DNA of 42,211 bases from JBOGFC01 sp050742155 (GTDB taxonomy: Bacteria; Actinomycetota; Acidimicrobiia; Spongiisociales; JALYHC01). The stretch spans positions 1-42,211 of the forward strand of contig JBOGFC010000230.1 in assembly GCA_050742155.1 (NCBI GenBank), given 5' to 3'. The notes beneath the pieces are model-generated. The model made no database searches, was not told the DNA's origin, and saw only the letters and a list, made by a program, of their open reading frames with translations. Positions 34,709 to 42,211 of this stretch are shown here, in pieces. Numbering within the stretch: the first letter of the stretch is position 1; every line of letters begins with the position of its first letter. The translations under genes were made by a program, and so were the position numbers.

Positions 34709-35926
34709 ATGAACGGCCTCCGCGAGGACTTCCCCCTCCTGGGGCGTACCGTCAACGGGAAGCCGCTCGTCTACCTGGACTCGGCGGCCACCTCTCAGAA
34801 GCCGGCCGCCGTCTTGGAAGCCATGGACGACTTCTACCGGCGGCACTACGCCAACGTCCACCGGGGCGCCTACGCGCTGGCCGACGAGGCCACCACCTCC
34901 TACGAGGAGGCCCGGGCCAAAGTCGCCCGCCTGATCGGAGCCGACACCCGGGAGGTGGCCTTCGTACGGGGAACCACCTCGGCGATCAACACCGTGGCCT
35001 GGGGCTGGGGCCTCCATCACCTCCGGGCCGGGGACCGGATCCTGCTCACCATGATGGAGCACCACGCCAACATCGTCCCCTGGCAGCTGGTGGCCCGCCA
35101 CACGGGGGCAGAGCTCGTCTATCTGCCCCTCACCTCCGACTACCGGCTCGACCTTGGGGGCCTGCCCGACCTGCTCGACGAGCGGGTCAAGGTGGTGACG
35201 GTGACCGGCATGTCGAATGTCCTGGGCACCATTCCCCCGGTGGCCGAGATCGCCCAGGCGGCCCGCCGGGCGGGGGCCGTGGTGATGGTCGACGGAGCCC
35301 AGGCGGTCCCCCATCTCCCCCTCGACGTCCAGGCGCTGGGGATCGATTTCCTGGCCTTCTCCGGCCACAAGATGCTGGGACCGACCGGGGTCGGGGTGCT
35401 CTGGGGGCGGCTGGAGCGCCTCGAGGAGATGGAGCCCTTCGAAGGGGGCGGGGAGATGATCCGCGACGTGCAGCTCTTCGAGTCCACCTGGAAGGAGGCC
35501 CCCTGGAAGTTCGAGGCCGGGACTCCGCCCATCACCCAGGCGGTCGGCCTGGGAGCGGCCGTCGACTACCTGGAGAAGCTGGGAATGCCCGCGGTGCGCC
35601 GCCACGAGATCGAGCTGACCTCCTACGCCCTCGAGCGGCTGGCCGAGCTGCCCCAGCTGACCGTCTACGGGCCGGCCGACCCCCAGGAGCGGGGCGGGGC
35701 GGTGAGCTTCACGCTGGCCGACATCCACGCCCACGACCTGGCCACCATCCTCGACCAGGAAGGCGTGGCGGTGCGGGCCGGGCACCACTGCGCCAAGCCG
35801 CTCATGAGGGTGTTGGGGGTGCCGGCCACCACCCGGGCCTCCTTCTACGTCTACAACACGCACGAGGACGTCGACGCCCTGATCAAGGCCCTACGACGGG
35901 CGGCGGAGCTGTTTCGTGTCGCTTGA
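34709..35926 (+). CDS. sufS: SufS, cysteine desulfurase
   Basis: PLP enzyme that releases sulfur from cysteine for Fe-S clusters. LDSAATSQKP, ANVHRGAYALADEAT, the PLP-binding Lys221 in SGHKMLGP and catalytic Cys361 in RAGHHCAKP identify the SufS-type desulfurase. 405 aa is full length. ATG 34709 follows the sufC stop by 4 nt; the end overlaps sufU by 11 nt. Confidence 0.95.
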   Translation: MNGLREDFPLLGRTVNGKPLVYLDSAATSQKPAAVLEAMDDFYRRHYANVHRGAYALADEATTSYEEARAKVARLIGADTREVAFVRGTTSAINTVAWGWGLHHLRAGDRILLTMMEHHANIVPWQLVARHTGAELVYLPLTSDYRLDLGGLPDLLDERVKVVTVTGMSNVLGTIPPVAEIAQAARRAGAVVMVDGAQAVPHLPLDVQALGIDFLAFSGHKMLGPTGVGVLWGRLERLEEMEPFEGGGEMIRDVQLFESTWKEAPWKFEAGTPPITQAVGLGAAVDYLEKLGMPAVRRHEIELTSYALERLAELPQLTVYGPADPQERGGAVSFTLADIHAHDLATILDQEGVAVRAGHHCAKPLMRVLGVPATTRASFYVYNTHEDVDALIKALRRAAELFRVA

Positions 35927-36368
35927 GGACCTGTACCGGGACGTGATCCTCGATCACTACCGCAACCCCCGCAAGCGCGGCCATCTCCAGCACCCCGACG
36001 CGCAGGCCTCCGGGGACAACCCATTGTGCGGCGACGAGGTAACGGTGGAGCTGCACCTGGCGGAAGACCGGGTGCTGGAGGTGGCCATTTGGGGACAGGG
36101 CTGCTCGATCAGCCAGGCCTCGGCCTCGATGATGGGGGACGCCATCGAGGGCAAGGACCGCCAGGATATCGAGGAGCTGATCCGCAAGTTCAAGGCCATG
36201 ATGGCCATCGAGGGGAACGGCGAGGTGGCGGTGGACCCGGAGCGCCCCGGCTCGGTGCTGGGCGACCTGGAGGCGCTGCAAGGGGTCCGCAAGTTCCCGG
36301 TCCGCATCAAGTGCGCCAACCTGCCCTGGACCACCCTGGAAGAGGCGCTGGCCTCCCCGCAAACCTGA
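35916..36368 (+). CDS. sufU: SufU, zinc-dependent sulfurtransferase
   Basis: 150-residue SufU. Three Cys (Cys38 in NPLCGD, Cys63 in GQGCSIS, Cys133 in IKCANLPW) and Asp40 form the zinc/sulfur-transfer site that accepts sulfur from SufS. The insertion before the last Cys distinguishes SufU from IscU. The GTG start lies inside the end of sufS. It is the last gene of the plus-strand Suf cluster. Confidence 0.94.
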   Translation: MSLEDLYRDVILDHYRNPRKRGHLQHPDAQASGDNPLCGDEVTVELHLAEDRVLEVAIWGQGCSISQASASMMGDAIEGKDRQDIEELIRKFKAMMAIEGNGEVAVDPERPGSVLGDLEALQGVRKFPVRIKCANLPWTTLEEALASPQT

Positions 36369-36377
36369 GGTTCTAGC

Positions 36378-36418
36378 CCACCCCAGAGGTGGATTACTGC
36401 CTCGAGAATGCCCGAGGC
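36378..36418. terminator. Two short hairpins between convergent sufU and fumC
   Basis: CCACC-CCAGA-GGTGG (36378-36392) and GCCTCG-N8-CGAGGC (36399-36418) occupy the 55-bp gap between convergent ends. There is no T tract, so if they stop transcription it is not by the classical intrinsic way. Confidence 0.4.
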
Positions 36419-36423
36419 GACCC

Positions 36424-37815
<1,392 letters not shown>

Positions 37816-37822
37816 ACCGTGA

Positions 37823-37828
37823 AGCCTA
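37823..37828 (-). promoter_or_regulatory. Putative -10 hexamer (TAGGCT) for leaderless fumC
   Basis: TAGGCT, 7 nt, then GTG 37815. The variant palindrome at 37829-37877 adjoins it directly and takes the place of the -35 region. Confidence 0.5.
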
Positions 37829-37877
37829 GTTCTTGTGACGCTTACCCACCCATGCGGTGGCTATCCGTCACAAGAAC
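37829..37877. repeat. Variant of the dispersed palindrome (copy 4)
   Basis: Arms GTTCTTGTGACG (37829-37840) and CGTCACAAGAAC (37866-37877), perfect over 12 bp, with an inner CCACC-CATGC-GGTGG. It shares the GTTCTTG ends and nested design with copies 1-3 but has different inner arm bases. Confidence 0.85.
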
Positions 37878-37915
37878 GGATACGCAGCCTCTCACCGAGA
37901 GGCGTTCCTCGACTC

Positions 37916-38386
37916 TCAGCCGGGTTTGAAAGGCGGTAGGTGGTCGGCCCCCACCACGACCGGCTCATCACCGGCCAGCGAGGCCAGCTGCCGGGCCAGC
38001 CGTTCGGCGCCTTGCCGGTTCCACCCCTCCCCGGCCCAGGTCACCTTGCCCTCCACCAAGAAGACCGCCGCCGGCACGGCCTGCAGCTGAAAGGCGGAGG
38101 AGACCCGATAGGGCCCGGGGTCGTAGAAGGTGGGCATCTTCACCCCCAGCTCCTCCAGGAACGTGGAGGTCTCCTCGGGATCGTCCTGGGAGATCCCCAC
38201 CAGCTGGACGGCCGGCTCGTAGCGGCGCCAGGCGGCGTACACCGGCAGCACCTCGGGCGTCACCGGGCAGTCGGCCTTGAAGAAGATCAGCAGGGTGGGC
38301 TGCTCAACCAGGCCCCGGAGGGGATGCTCGGCACCCGCCCGGTCGAGGAGAGTGACGTCGGGAGCGAGGACGCCCGGCTCGATCAC
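37916..38386 (-). CDS. Redoxin-domain protein (AhpC/TlpA-like), single Cys
   Basis: 156-residue thioredoxin-fold protein: PGVLAPDVTLLDRAG, LLIFFKADCPVT with Cys40, VGISQDDPEET, and PAAVFLVEGKVTWAGEGW. Cys40 is the only Cys, so it resembles a one-Cys peroxiredoxin or a thiol protein without CxxC. GTG 38386 overlaps the sufC stop (GTGA), so it is part of the Suf operon and may protect the assembly system or transfer electrons to it; this is inference. Confidence 0.82.
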   Translation of the reverse strand: MIEPGVLAPDVTLLDRAGAEHPLRGLVEQPTLLIFFKADCPVTPEVLPVYAAWRRYEPAVQLVGISQDDPEETSTFLEELGVKMPTFYDPGPYRVSSAFQLQAVPAAVFLVEGKVTWAGEGWNRQGAERLARQLASLAGDEPVVVGADHLPPFKPG

Positions 38387-39189
38387 GACTCGAAGGGAAG
38401 GTCGGCAAAGGGGTCCGGGCCGGGCCGCTCCTCCGGCTGCTCGGGCGGCTGCAGGCCGAGGCGCTCCCGCAGCCCGTCGTAGCCGGCGCTCTCCAGCTCC
38501 TCGGCCAGCTCGGGCCCACCGGATTGCACGATGCGGCCGCCCATCATGACGTGCACCCGGTCGGCCTTCAGGTAGCGCAGGATGCGGCTGTAGTGGGTGA
38601 TGAGGAGGATGCCCAGCTCAGGGCTGCGTAGCGACTCCACCATCCCGGCCACCTCCCGAACCGCGTCGATGTCCAACCCCGAGTCGGGCTCGTCGAGTAC
38701 CGCCACCCGAGACCCGAGCACGGCCATCTGGAAGATCTCCGAGCGCTTCTTCTCACCACCCGACAGCGCCTGGTTGACCGAGCGATCGAAGAACGGCTTC
38801 ATGTCCAGTCGCTCGGCCAGGCCCTCGGCCCGTTCCCAGAACTCACCCACGGGCTCGTCCCGGGTGGCGGTGGCCGTCTCGGCCAGCAGCTCCCGCAGCG
38901 TCACGCCCGGCACCTCGACGGGATACTGAAAGGCCTGGAAGAGCCCCAACCGGGCCCGCTCGTCCACCGGGCGGCCCAGCAGCTCCTCCCCGGCCACCTT
39001 GGCCGACCCCTGCGGCTGGTAGTCGGAGTGCCCGCTGAGGGCGTGGCAGAGGGTCGACTTACCGGAGCCGTTCGGTCCCATGAGGGCGTGGATCTCCCCG
39101 AACGGCACGCTCAGGTCCACACCCTTGAGGATGGGCAGCTCGCCGATGGAGACCTCCAGGTCACTGATCTGCAGCGCCGGGTGACTCAT
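38383..39189 (-). CDS. sufC: SufC, Fe-S assembly ATPase (copy 2, with sufD)
   Basis: 268-residue SufC-type ATPase: Walker A GPNGSGKST, FQAFQYPVEVPGVTL, LSGGEKKRSEI, LDEPDSGLDID and LLITHYSRIL. It has a longer Pro/Glu-rich C-terminal tail than copy 1. Position between the Rieske gene (ATGA overlap) and the redoxin gene shows it belongs to the sufD operon. In common actinobacterial operons one SufC follows sufB-sufD-Rieske and precedes sufS-sufU, so the presence of two is notable. Confidence 0.94.
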   Translation of the reverse strand: MSHPALQISDLEVSIGELPILKGVDLSVPFGEIHALMGPNGSGKSTLCHALSGHSDYQPQGSAKVAGEELLGRPVDERARLGLFQAFQYPVEVPGVTLRELLAETATATRDEPVGEFWERAEGLAERLDMKPFFDRSVNQALSGGEKKRSEIFQMAVLGSRVAVLDEPDSGLDIDAVREVAGMVESLRSPELGILLITHYSRILRYLKADRVHVMMGGRIVQSGGPELAEELESAGYDGLRERLGLQPPEQPEERPGPDPFADLPFES

Positions 39190-39506
39190 GGTCCCTCCTC
39201 GACCAACAGGTAGAGGCTGCCGTTCTCCACTTTCACCGGGTAGGCGGGGACCGGACGGGTGGCCGGCAGCGAGCGCGGCTCACCGCTGCGGACGTCGAAC
39301 TCGGAGCCGTGCCGGGGGCACTCGACGTCGTAGTCCCACAGCTCGCCCTCCGAGAGGGAGGCTTCGGCATGACTGCACGTGTCCCCGATGGCGAAGACCT
39401 CGTCCCCGATCCGGAACACCGCCACCGGGGTCCCGGAGACCTCGAACCGATGTCCCTTCCCCTCCGGAAGCTCCTCGATGGCCGCCACCTTCACCCAGTC
39501 GGCCAT
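39186..39506 (-). CDS. Rieske [2Fe-2S] ferredoxin of the Suf operon
   Basis: 106-residue Rieske protein with both cluster motifs: Cys44-x-His46 (DTCSHA) and Cys63-x-x-His66 (CPRHG). Similar proteins lie between sufD and sufC in many Actinobacteria and are often named dioxygenase ferredoxin subunits, although they probably serve Fe-S assembly or electron transfer. The ATG shares TGATG with sufD and the end overlaps sufC by ATGA. Confidence 0.93.
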   Translation of the reverse strand: MADWVKVAAIEELPEGKGHRFEVSGTPVAVFRIGDEVFAIGDTCSHAEASLSEGELWDYDVECPRHGSEFDVRSGEPRSLPATRPVPAYPVKVENGSLYLLVEEGP

Positions 39507-40786
39507 CAGATCCGCCCCTCTTCTTGGGCGGCGATGAACTTGTCGTTGACCTCCCGCCGGAGAGGATCCGCCAGAGCGGGCTCGGGGAACCGCTTGAGGA
39601 CCTCCTCGAAGAAGCCCTTGACGATCAGCCGGTCGGCCCGCTCCCGGGGCAGGCCGCGGGTCATGAGGTAGTAGCGCTGCTCCTCGTCGATGGGGCCGAC
39701 GGTGGAACCGTGGCCACACCGCACGTCGTTGGCCAGGATCTCCAGGTTGGGGACCGACTCCGCCCCGGCGCCTTCCGAGAGCACCAGGTTGCGATTGGTC
39801 TCGAAGGCGTTGGTCTTCTGAGCGTCCTTCCAGATCTTGATGAGCCCGGTGAAGACCGAGTGGGAGTGGTCCTCGACGGCTCCCTTCAGGAAGACATCAG
39901 AGTTGGTGTGCGTGCCCCGGTGGTGGATGAAGAGCCGGTAGTCGAGAAGCTGCTCGAGCTCCCCGAAGTAGAGCCCTACCACCTCGCCGTTGGCCCCCTG
40001 GCCCATCAGGTCCATGGTGAGGTGCAGGCGCCCCAGCCGGCTCCCCAGGCCGGCCTCCCCGAGCCGCACCGAGGCGTCCCGGCCGGCCACCACCCTCTCC
40101 TGGGCCACGGCCCGGGTGTCGTAGCCCCAATCCTGCACGGTGCAGAGACGCAGCCGGGCGCCGTCACCCACCGAGGCCTCCACTTGCGGGACCGTGACGA
40201 AGAACTGCTCGCCGGGGGAGCGGTAGCCGATCACCACCGAGGCCTCCGCGTTGGCCTCCAGCACCACGGTCACATGCGGCAGGCTGAGCGCGCCCTGGGT
40301 GGTGGCCTGCACGTCGACCACGAAGGGGGTGGGCACGGTGCGCCCGGCGGGGACGTAAAGGAATACCCCGTCGCGCAGGAAGGCCTGGTGAGCGGCCGAA
40401 AAGATGTCCAGGTCGGCAGGGATGACTCCAAGCCCCCCTCGCAGCTCCCCCTGGTGGTCGACCATGGCTCTGGCGAGCGAGGTGAAGATCGCTCCCTGCT
40501 CGGCCTGCACATGGGTGGTCAAGCCGTCCACCACGGTGGCGATACCGGCTGCCTCGGGCAGGGCCCCCACCACCGGGGACGGCTCGGGGAGGGGCTCGCC
40601 GGGCTGCTCGGCCAGCGCCAGATCGGCCAAGTCGAAGTCGAGGTCCACGTAGCGCCAGACCTCCTCCTTCTCGGAGGGCATCTCCAGCTTCTCGAAGAAG
40701 TCGAAGCCGCGCTGCCGCAGCTCAGCCAGCCACCCGGGGGCCGGCTGGTTGAGGACTTTCAGCGTGTCGGATGCGAGCGGAAGCAA
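39506..40786 (-). CDS. sufD: SufD, Fe-S scaffold subunit
   Basis: 426 residues. The N-terminal part (RQRGFDFFEKLEMPSEKEEVWRY read as two pieces: FDFFEKLEMPSEKEEVWRY) is typical of SufD, and the C-terminal beta helix has HSHSVFTGLIKIWKDAQKTNA, NRNLVLSEGA, LEILANDVRCGHGSTVG and YYLMTRGLPRERADRLIV. SufD works with SufB and two SufC; no sufB is in the window. The start is TTG 40786, decided by GGAGG 5 nt upstream and by the lack of another start. Confidence 0.94.
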   Translation of the reverse strand: MLPLASDTLKVLNQPAPGWLAELRQRGFDFFEKLEMPSEKEEVWRYVDLDFDLADLALAEQPGEPLPEPSPVVGALPEAAGIATVVDGLTTHVQAEQGAIFTSLARAMVDHQGELRGGLGVIPADLDIFSAAHQAFLRDGVFLYVPAGRTVPTPFVVDVQATTQGALSLPHVTVVLEANAEASVVIGYRSPGEQFFVTVPQVEASVGDGARLRLCTVQDWGYDTRAVAQERVVAGRDASVRLGEAGLGSRLGRLHLTMDLMGQGANGEVVGLYFGELEQLLDYRLFIHHRGTHTNSDVFLKGAVEDHSHSVFTGLIKIWKDAQKTNAFETNRNLVLSEGAGAESVPNLEILANDVRCGHGSTVGPIDEEQRYYLMTRGLPRERADRLIVKGFFEEVLKRFPEPALADPLRREVNDKFIAAQEEGRI

Positions 40787-40810
40787 GCTTTCCTCCGGAG
40801 GGATGGGTCC

Positions 40811-40850
40811 AGGATACTTTGCACTACGGAGATAGTGGAAACCTTGCTAG
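40811..40850 (-). promoter_or_regulatory. Putative sufD promoter with CACTA-N6-TAGTG dyad
   Basis: On the minus strand TATCCT (40811-40816) could be the -10 and TTTCCA-like bases about 19 nt before it the -35. Between them lies CACTA-N6-TAGTG (40822-40837), where a repressor would block the polymerase. The dyad overlaps the end of the udg gene. Whether a SufR-type regulator binds is unknown. Confidence 0.4.
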
Positions 40851-41531
40851 GACACTCCGGACCAGCTCGAAGACGGCCTGGAACATCTCCCTGGTGAGCT
40901 TGCCGGTGAAGGTGTTCTGCTGGCTGGGGTGGTAGCTGGAGATCACCAGCGGACCCGCCGGCCGCAGGTCCAGCTCGGCCAGGTGTGCGAAGCGGGGCCG
41001 GGGAGAAGGGACCGGGAGACCCCGACCCCGATACACCCGCAGCAGCTGCTGATAGGCCATCTGCCCGAGCGCCACCGTCACCTCGACCCGGTCGAGCAGC
41101 GCCAACTCCTTCTCCAGCCAGGCTCGGCAGGTGTCCCGCTCCTCGGTGGTGGGGCGGTTCCCGGGCGGCGCGCAGCGGACGATGGCCAGGATGTAGGCGT
41201 CCCGCAGCACCAGGCCGTCGTCACGGGACTCCGAGACCGGTTGGCTGGCGAAGCCCGTCTGGTAGAGGGCTCGGAAGAGCCAGTCCCCCGAGCGGTCGCC
41301 GGTGAAGACCCGCCCGGTACGGTTGCCCCCGTGGGCGGCGGGCGCCAGGCCGACGACGAGCAGGCGGGCGCGGGGATCCCCGAAGCCGGGAACCGGCCGG
41401 CCCCAGTACTCCCAGTCGGAGAAGGCGGCCCGCTTCTCCCGGGCCACCTCCTCTCGCCAGGCCACCAGACGTGGGCAGCGGCGGCAGTCGACCAGGTCGA
41501 CGGTCAGCCTCTCCAGAGATGCATAACCCAT
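40824..41531 (-). CDS. Family 5 uracil-DNA glycosylase (UdgB-like)
   Basis: 235-residue DNA repair enzyme. Four Cys for a [4Fe-4S] cluster (Cys16, Cys19, Cys120, Cys135), the family-5 active-site motif GLAPAAHGGNRTGRVFTGD, and SSYHPSQQNTFTGKL near the end. UdgB removes uracil and other deaminated bases and lacks the polar residue used by family 4. ATG 41531 follows TACCCT by 8 nt, as in leaderless transcripts. It uses an Fe-S cluster, next to the Suf genes that make them. Confidence 0.92.
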   Translation of the reverse strand: MGYASLERLTVDLVDCRRCPRLVAWREEVAREKRAAFSDWEYWGRPVPGFGDPRARLLVVGLAPAAHGGNRTGRVFTGDRSGDWLFRALYQTGFASQPVSESRDDGLVLRDAYILAIVRCAPPGNRPTTEERDTCRAWLEKELALLDRVEVTVALGQMAYQQLLRVYRGRGLPVPSPRPRFAHLAELDLRPAGPLVISSYHPSQQNTFTGKLTREMFQAVFELVRSVLARFPLSP

Positions 41532-41538
41532 CGCCGAT

Positions 41539-41545
41539 TAGGGTA
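41539..41545. promoter_or_regulatory. Overlapping divergent -10 elements
   Basis: TAGGGT on the plus strand (41539-41544) and TACCCT on the minus strand (41540-41545) share five base pairs. They are placed to serve the DJ-1/PfpI gene and the udg gene, so the two promoters would be mutually exclusive. Confidence 0.45.
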
Positions 41546-41580
41546 AGGCTGCGAGAAGGTTTCGCCGAAGGGAGGACACC

Positions 41581-42087
41581 ATGGCCGTCGGCCTCTTCGT
41601 GGCTCCGCTGTTCGAGGACAGTGAGCTGATCTATCCCTACTACCGCCTGCAAGAGGCTGGACACGAGGTGCTCCGCATCGGCACCAAGGCCGGGACCTAC
41701 GAGAGCAAGTACGGCTACCCGATGGAGGCCGAGGTGGCCGCCTCCGACATCGATGCCGAGCAGCTCGAGGGCCTGGTGATCCCGGGCGGATACGGCCCCG
41801 ACCACTTGCGGCGGGACCGGGCAACCGTCGAGCTGACCCGCAAGGTCTTCGAGGCCGGCAAGCCGGTGGCGGCCATCTGCCATGCCGGCTGGATGCTCAT
41901 CTCGTCCGGCCTAGCCGAAGGACGCCGGCTCACCTCGTTTCACTCCATCAAGGACGACATGGTGGCCGCCGGAAGCGAGTGGGTGGACGAACCCGTGGTG
42001 GTGGACGGCAACCTCATCACCTCCCGCTACCCGGCCGACCTGCCGGCCTTCATGGAAGCCACCCTGGCGGCGCTCGAGAAGTCCTAG
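41581..42087 (+). CDS. DJ-1/PfpI family protein
   Basis: 168 residues with the PfpI core: Glu12 near FEDSE, LEGLVIPGGYGPDHLRRD, and the nucleophile elbow AAICHAGW with Cys100 and His101, then LTSFHSIKDD. Members act as glyoxalases, deglycases or proteases; the activity of this one is open. GGAGG lies 5 nt before the ATG, with a -10 hexamer 36 nt further up. Confidence 0.93.
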   Translation: MAVGLFVAPLFEDSELIYPYYRLQEAGHEVLRIGTKAGTYESKYGYPMEAEVAASDIDAEQLEGLVIPGGYGPDHLRRDRATVELTRKVFEAGKPVAAICHAGWMLISSGLAEGRRLTSFHSIKDDMVAAGSEWVDEPVVVDGNLITSRYPADLPAFMEATLAALEKS

Positions 42088-42211
42088 TGCCCCGTCTCGT
42101 GACGTTGCTGATGTTCAGGGCGAGTCAGGAGCGTCGTCGGCAAGGACGCAGACACCCCATGTTTCCAAATGTCAAATCAGGCCGCCTTGACGTTGGTGGT
42201 GAGAGGTTGGC
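42088..42211. other. Right edge: no supportable gene
   Basis: 124 bases after the PfpI gene, less GC-rich than the rest. On the minus strand a frame ending LTTNVKAA-stop (TGA at 42177-42179) enters from the right edge and could be the C-terminus of a protein, but only about 11 codons are visible. Confidence 0.3.

Noticed and set aside
42177..42211. Possible C-terminus of a transposase entering from the right edge
   Set aside because: Only about 11 codons are visible and no terminal inverted repeat or target duplication can be seen.

Overview
The window is very GC-rich, gene-dense chromosomal DNA that I read as actinobacterial, possibly Acidimicrobiia-like. The signs are a PduO-type adenosyltransferase, an F420-type LLM oxidoreductase, SufU with a Rieske protein beside SufC, AbrB/PIN and AbiEi-family toxin-antitoxin genes, frequent GTG/TTG starts, ATGA/GTGA/TGATG gene overlaps, and several genes whose start codon lies 6-8 nt after a TANNNT -10 hexamer, as in leaderless transcription. 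I see no rRNA, tRNA or CRISPR array. The taxonomic reading is inference.

Layout. 1-1929: a sensor kinase cut by the left edge, a SHOCT protein and a membrane protein. 1957-2399: a RelE-type toxin with an unusually short antitoxin. 2474-5769: a sugar transferase split by an in-frame TGA, leucyl aminopeptidase and cob(I)alamin adenosyltransferase. 5821-6875: an AbiEi/DUF559 gene bracketed by two copies of a 52-bp palindrome. 6863-9422: a membrane protein and transketolase. 9423-11332: a two-gene AbiE-like cassette inserted at the 3' end of transketolase and flanked by a 48-bp direct repeat. 11379-14961: an M24 peptidase, a GT-C glycosyltransferase and Gmd. 15006-15630: VapBC. 15754-24182: a 2-oxoacid dehydrogenase region (a LipB-LipA fusion, E2, a divergent secreted Asp-box protein, a fused E1 alpha-beta, and E3). 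24244-30110: small membrane proteins, hydrolases and an acyl-CoA mutase with two small partners. 30191-33842: two acyl-CoA dehydrogenases, an LLM oxidoreductase and RidA. 33952-40786: two Suf clusters, each with its own SufC, around fumarase. 40824-42087: a family-5 uracil-DNA glycosylase and a DJ-1/PfpI protein.

How the genes fit together. E1, E2, E3 and the lipoate enzymes form one 2-oxoacid dehydrogenase system, probably of branched-chain type. With the B12-dependent acyl-CoA mutase, the adenosyltransferase and the acyl-CoA dehydrogenases it suggests breakdown of branched-chain amino acids or short acyl chains toward the TCA cycle, where fumarase acts. The Suf genes would supply Fe-S clusters, which LipA and the glycosylase need.

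The most unusual signals are repeats acting as gene parts. A G-rich, quadruplex-capable 21-bp repeat forms the interdomain linkers of E2 and of fused E1 in two different reading frames, and also sits at the ribosome-binding site of the LipB-LipA gene. A second repeat, the 52-bp palindrome, supplies the stop codons of both genes in a convergent pair and brackets an AbiEi/DUF559 gene. The AbiE pair inside the transketolase end looks like a small insertion without its own recombinase.
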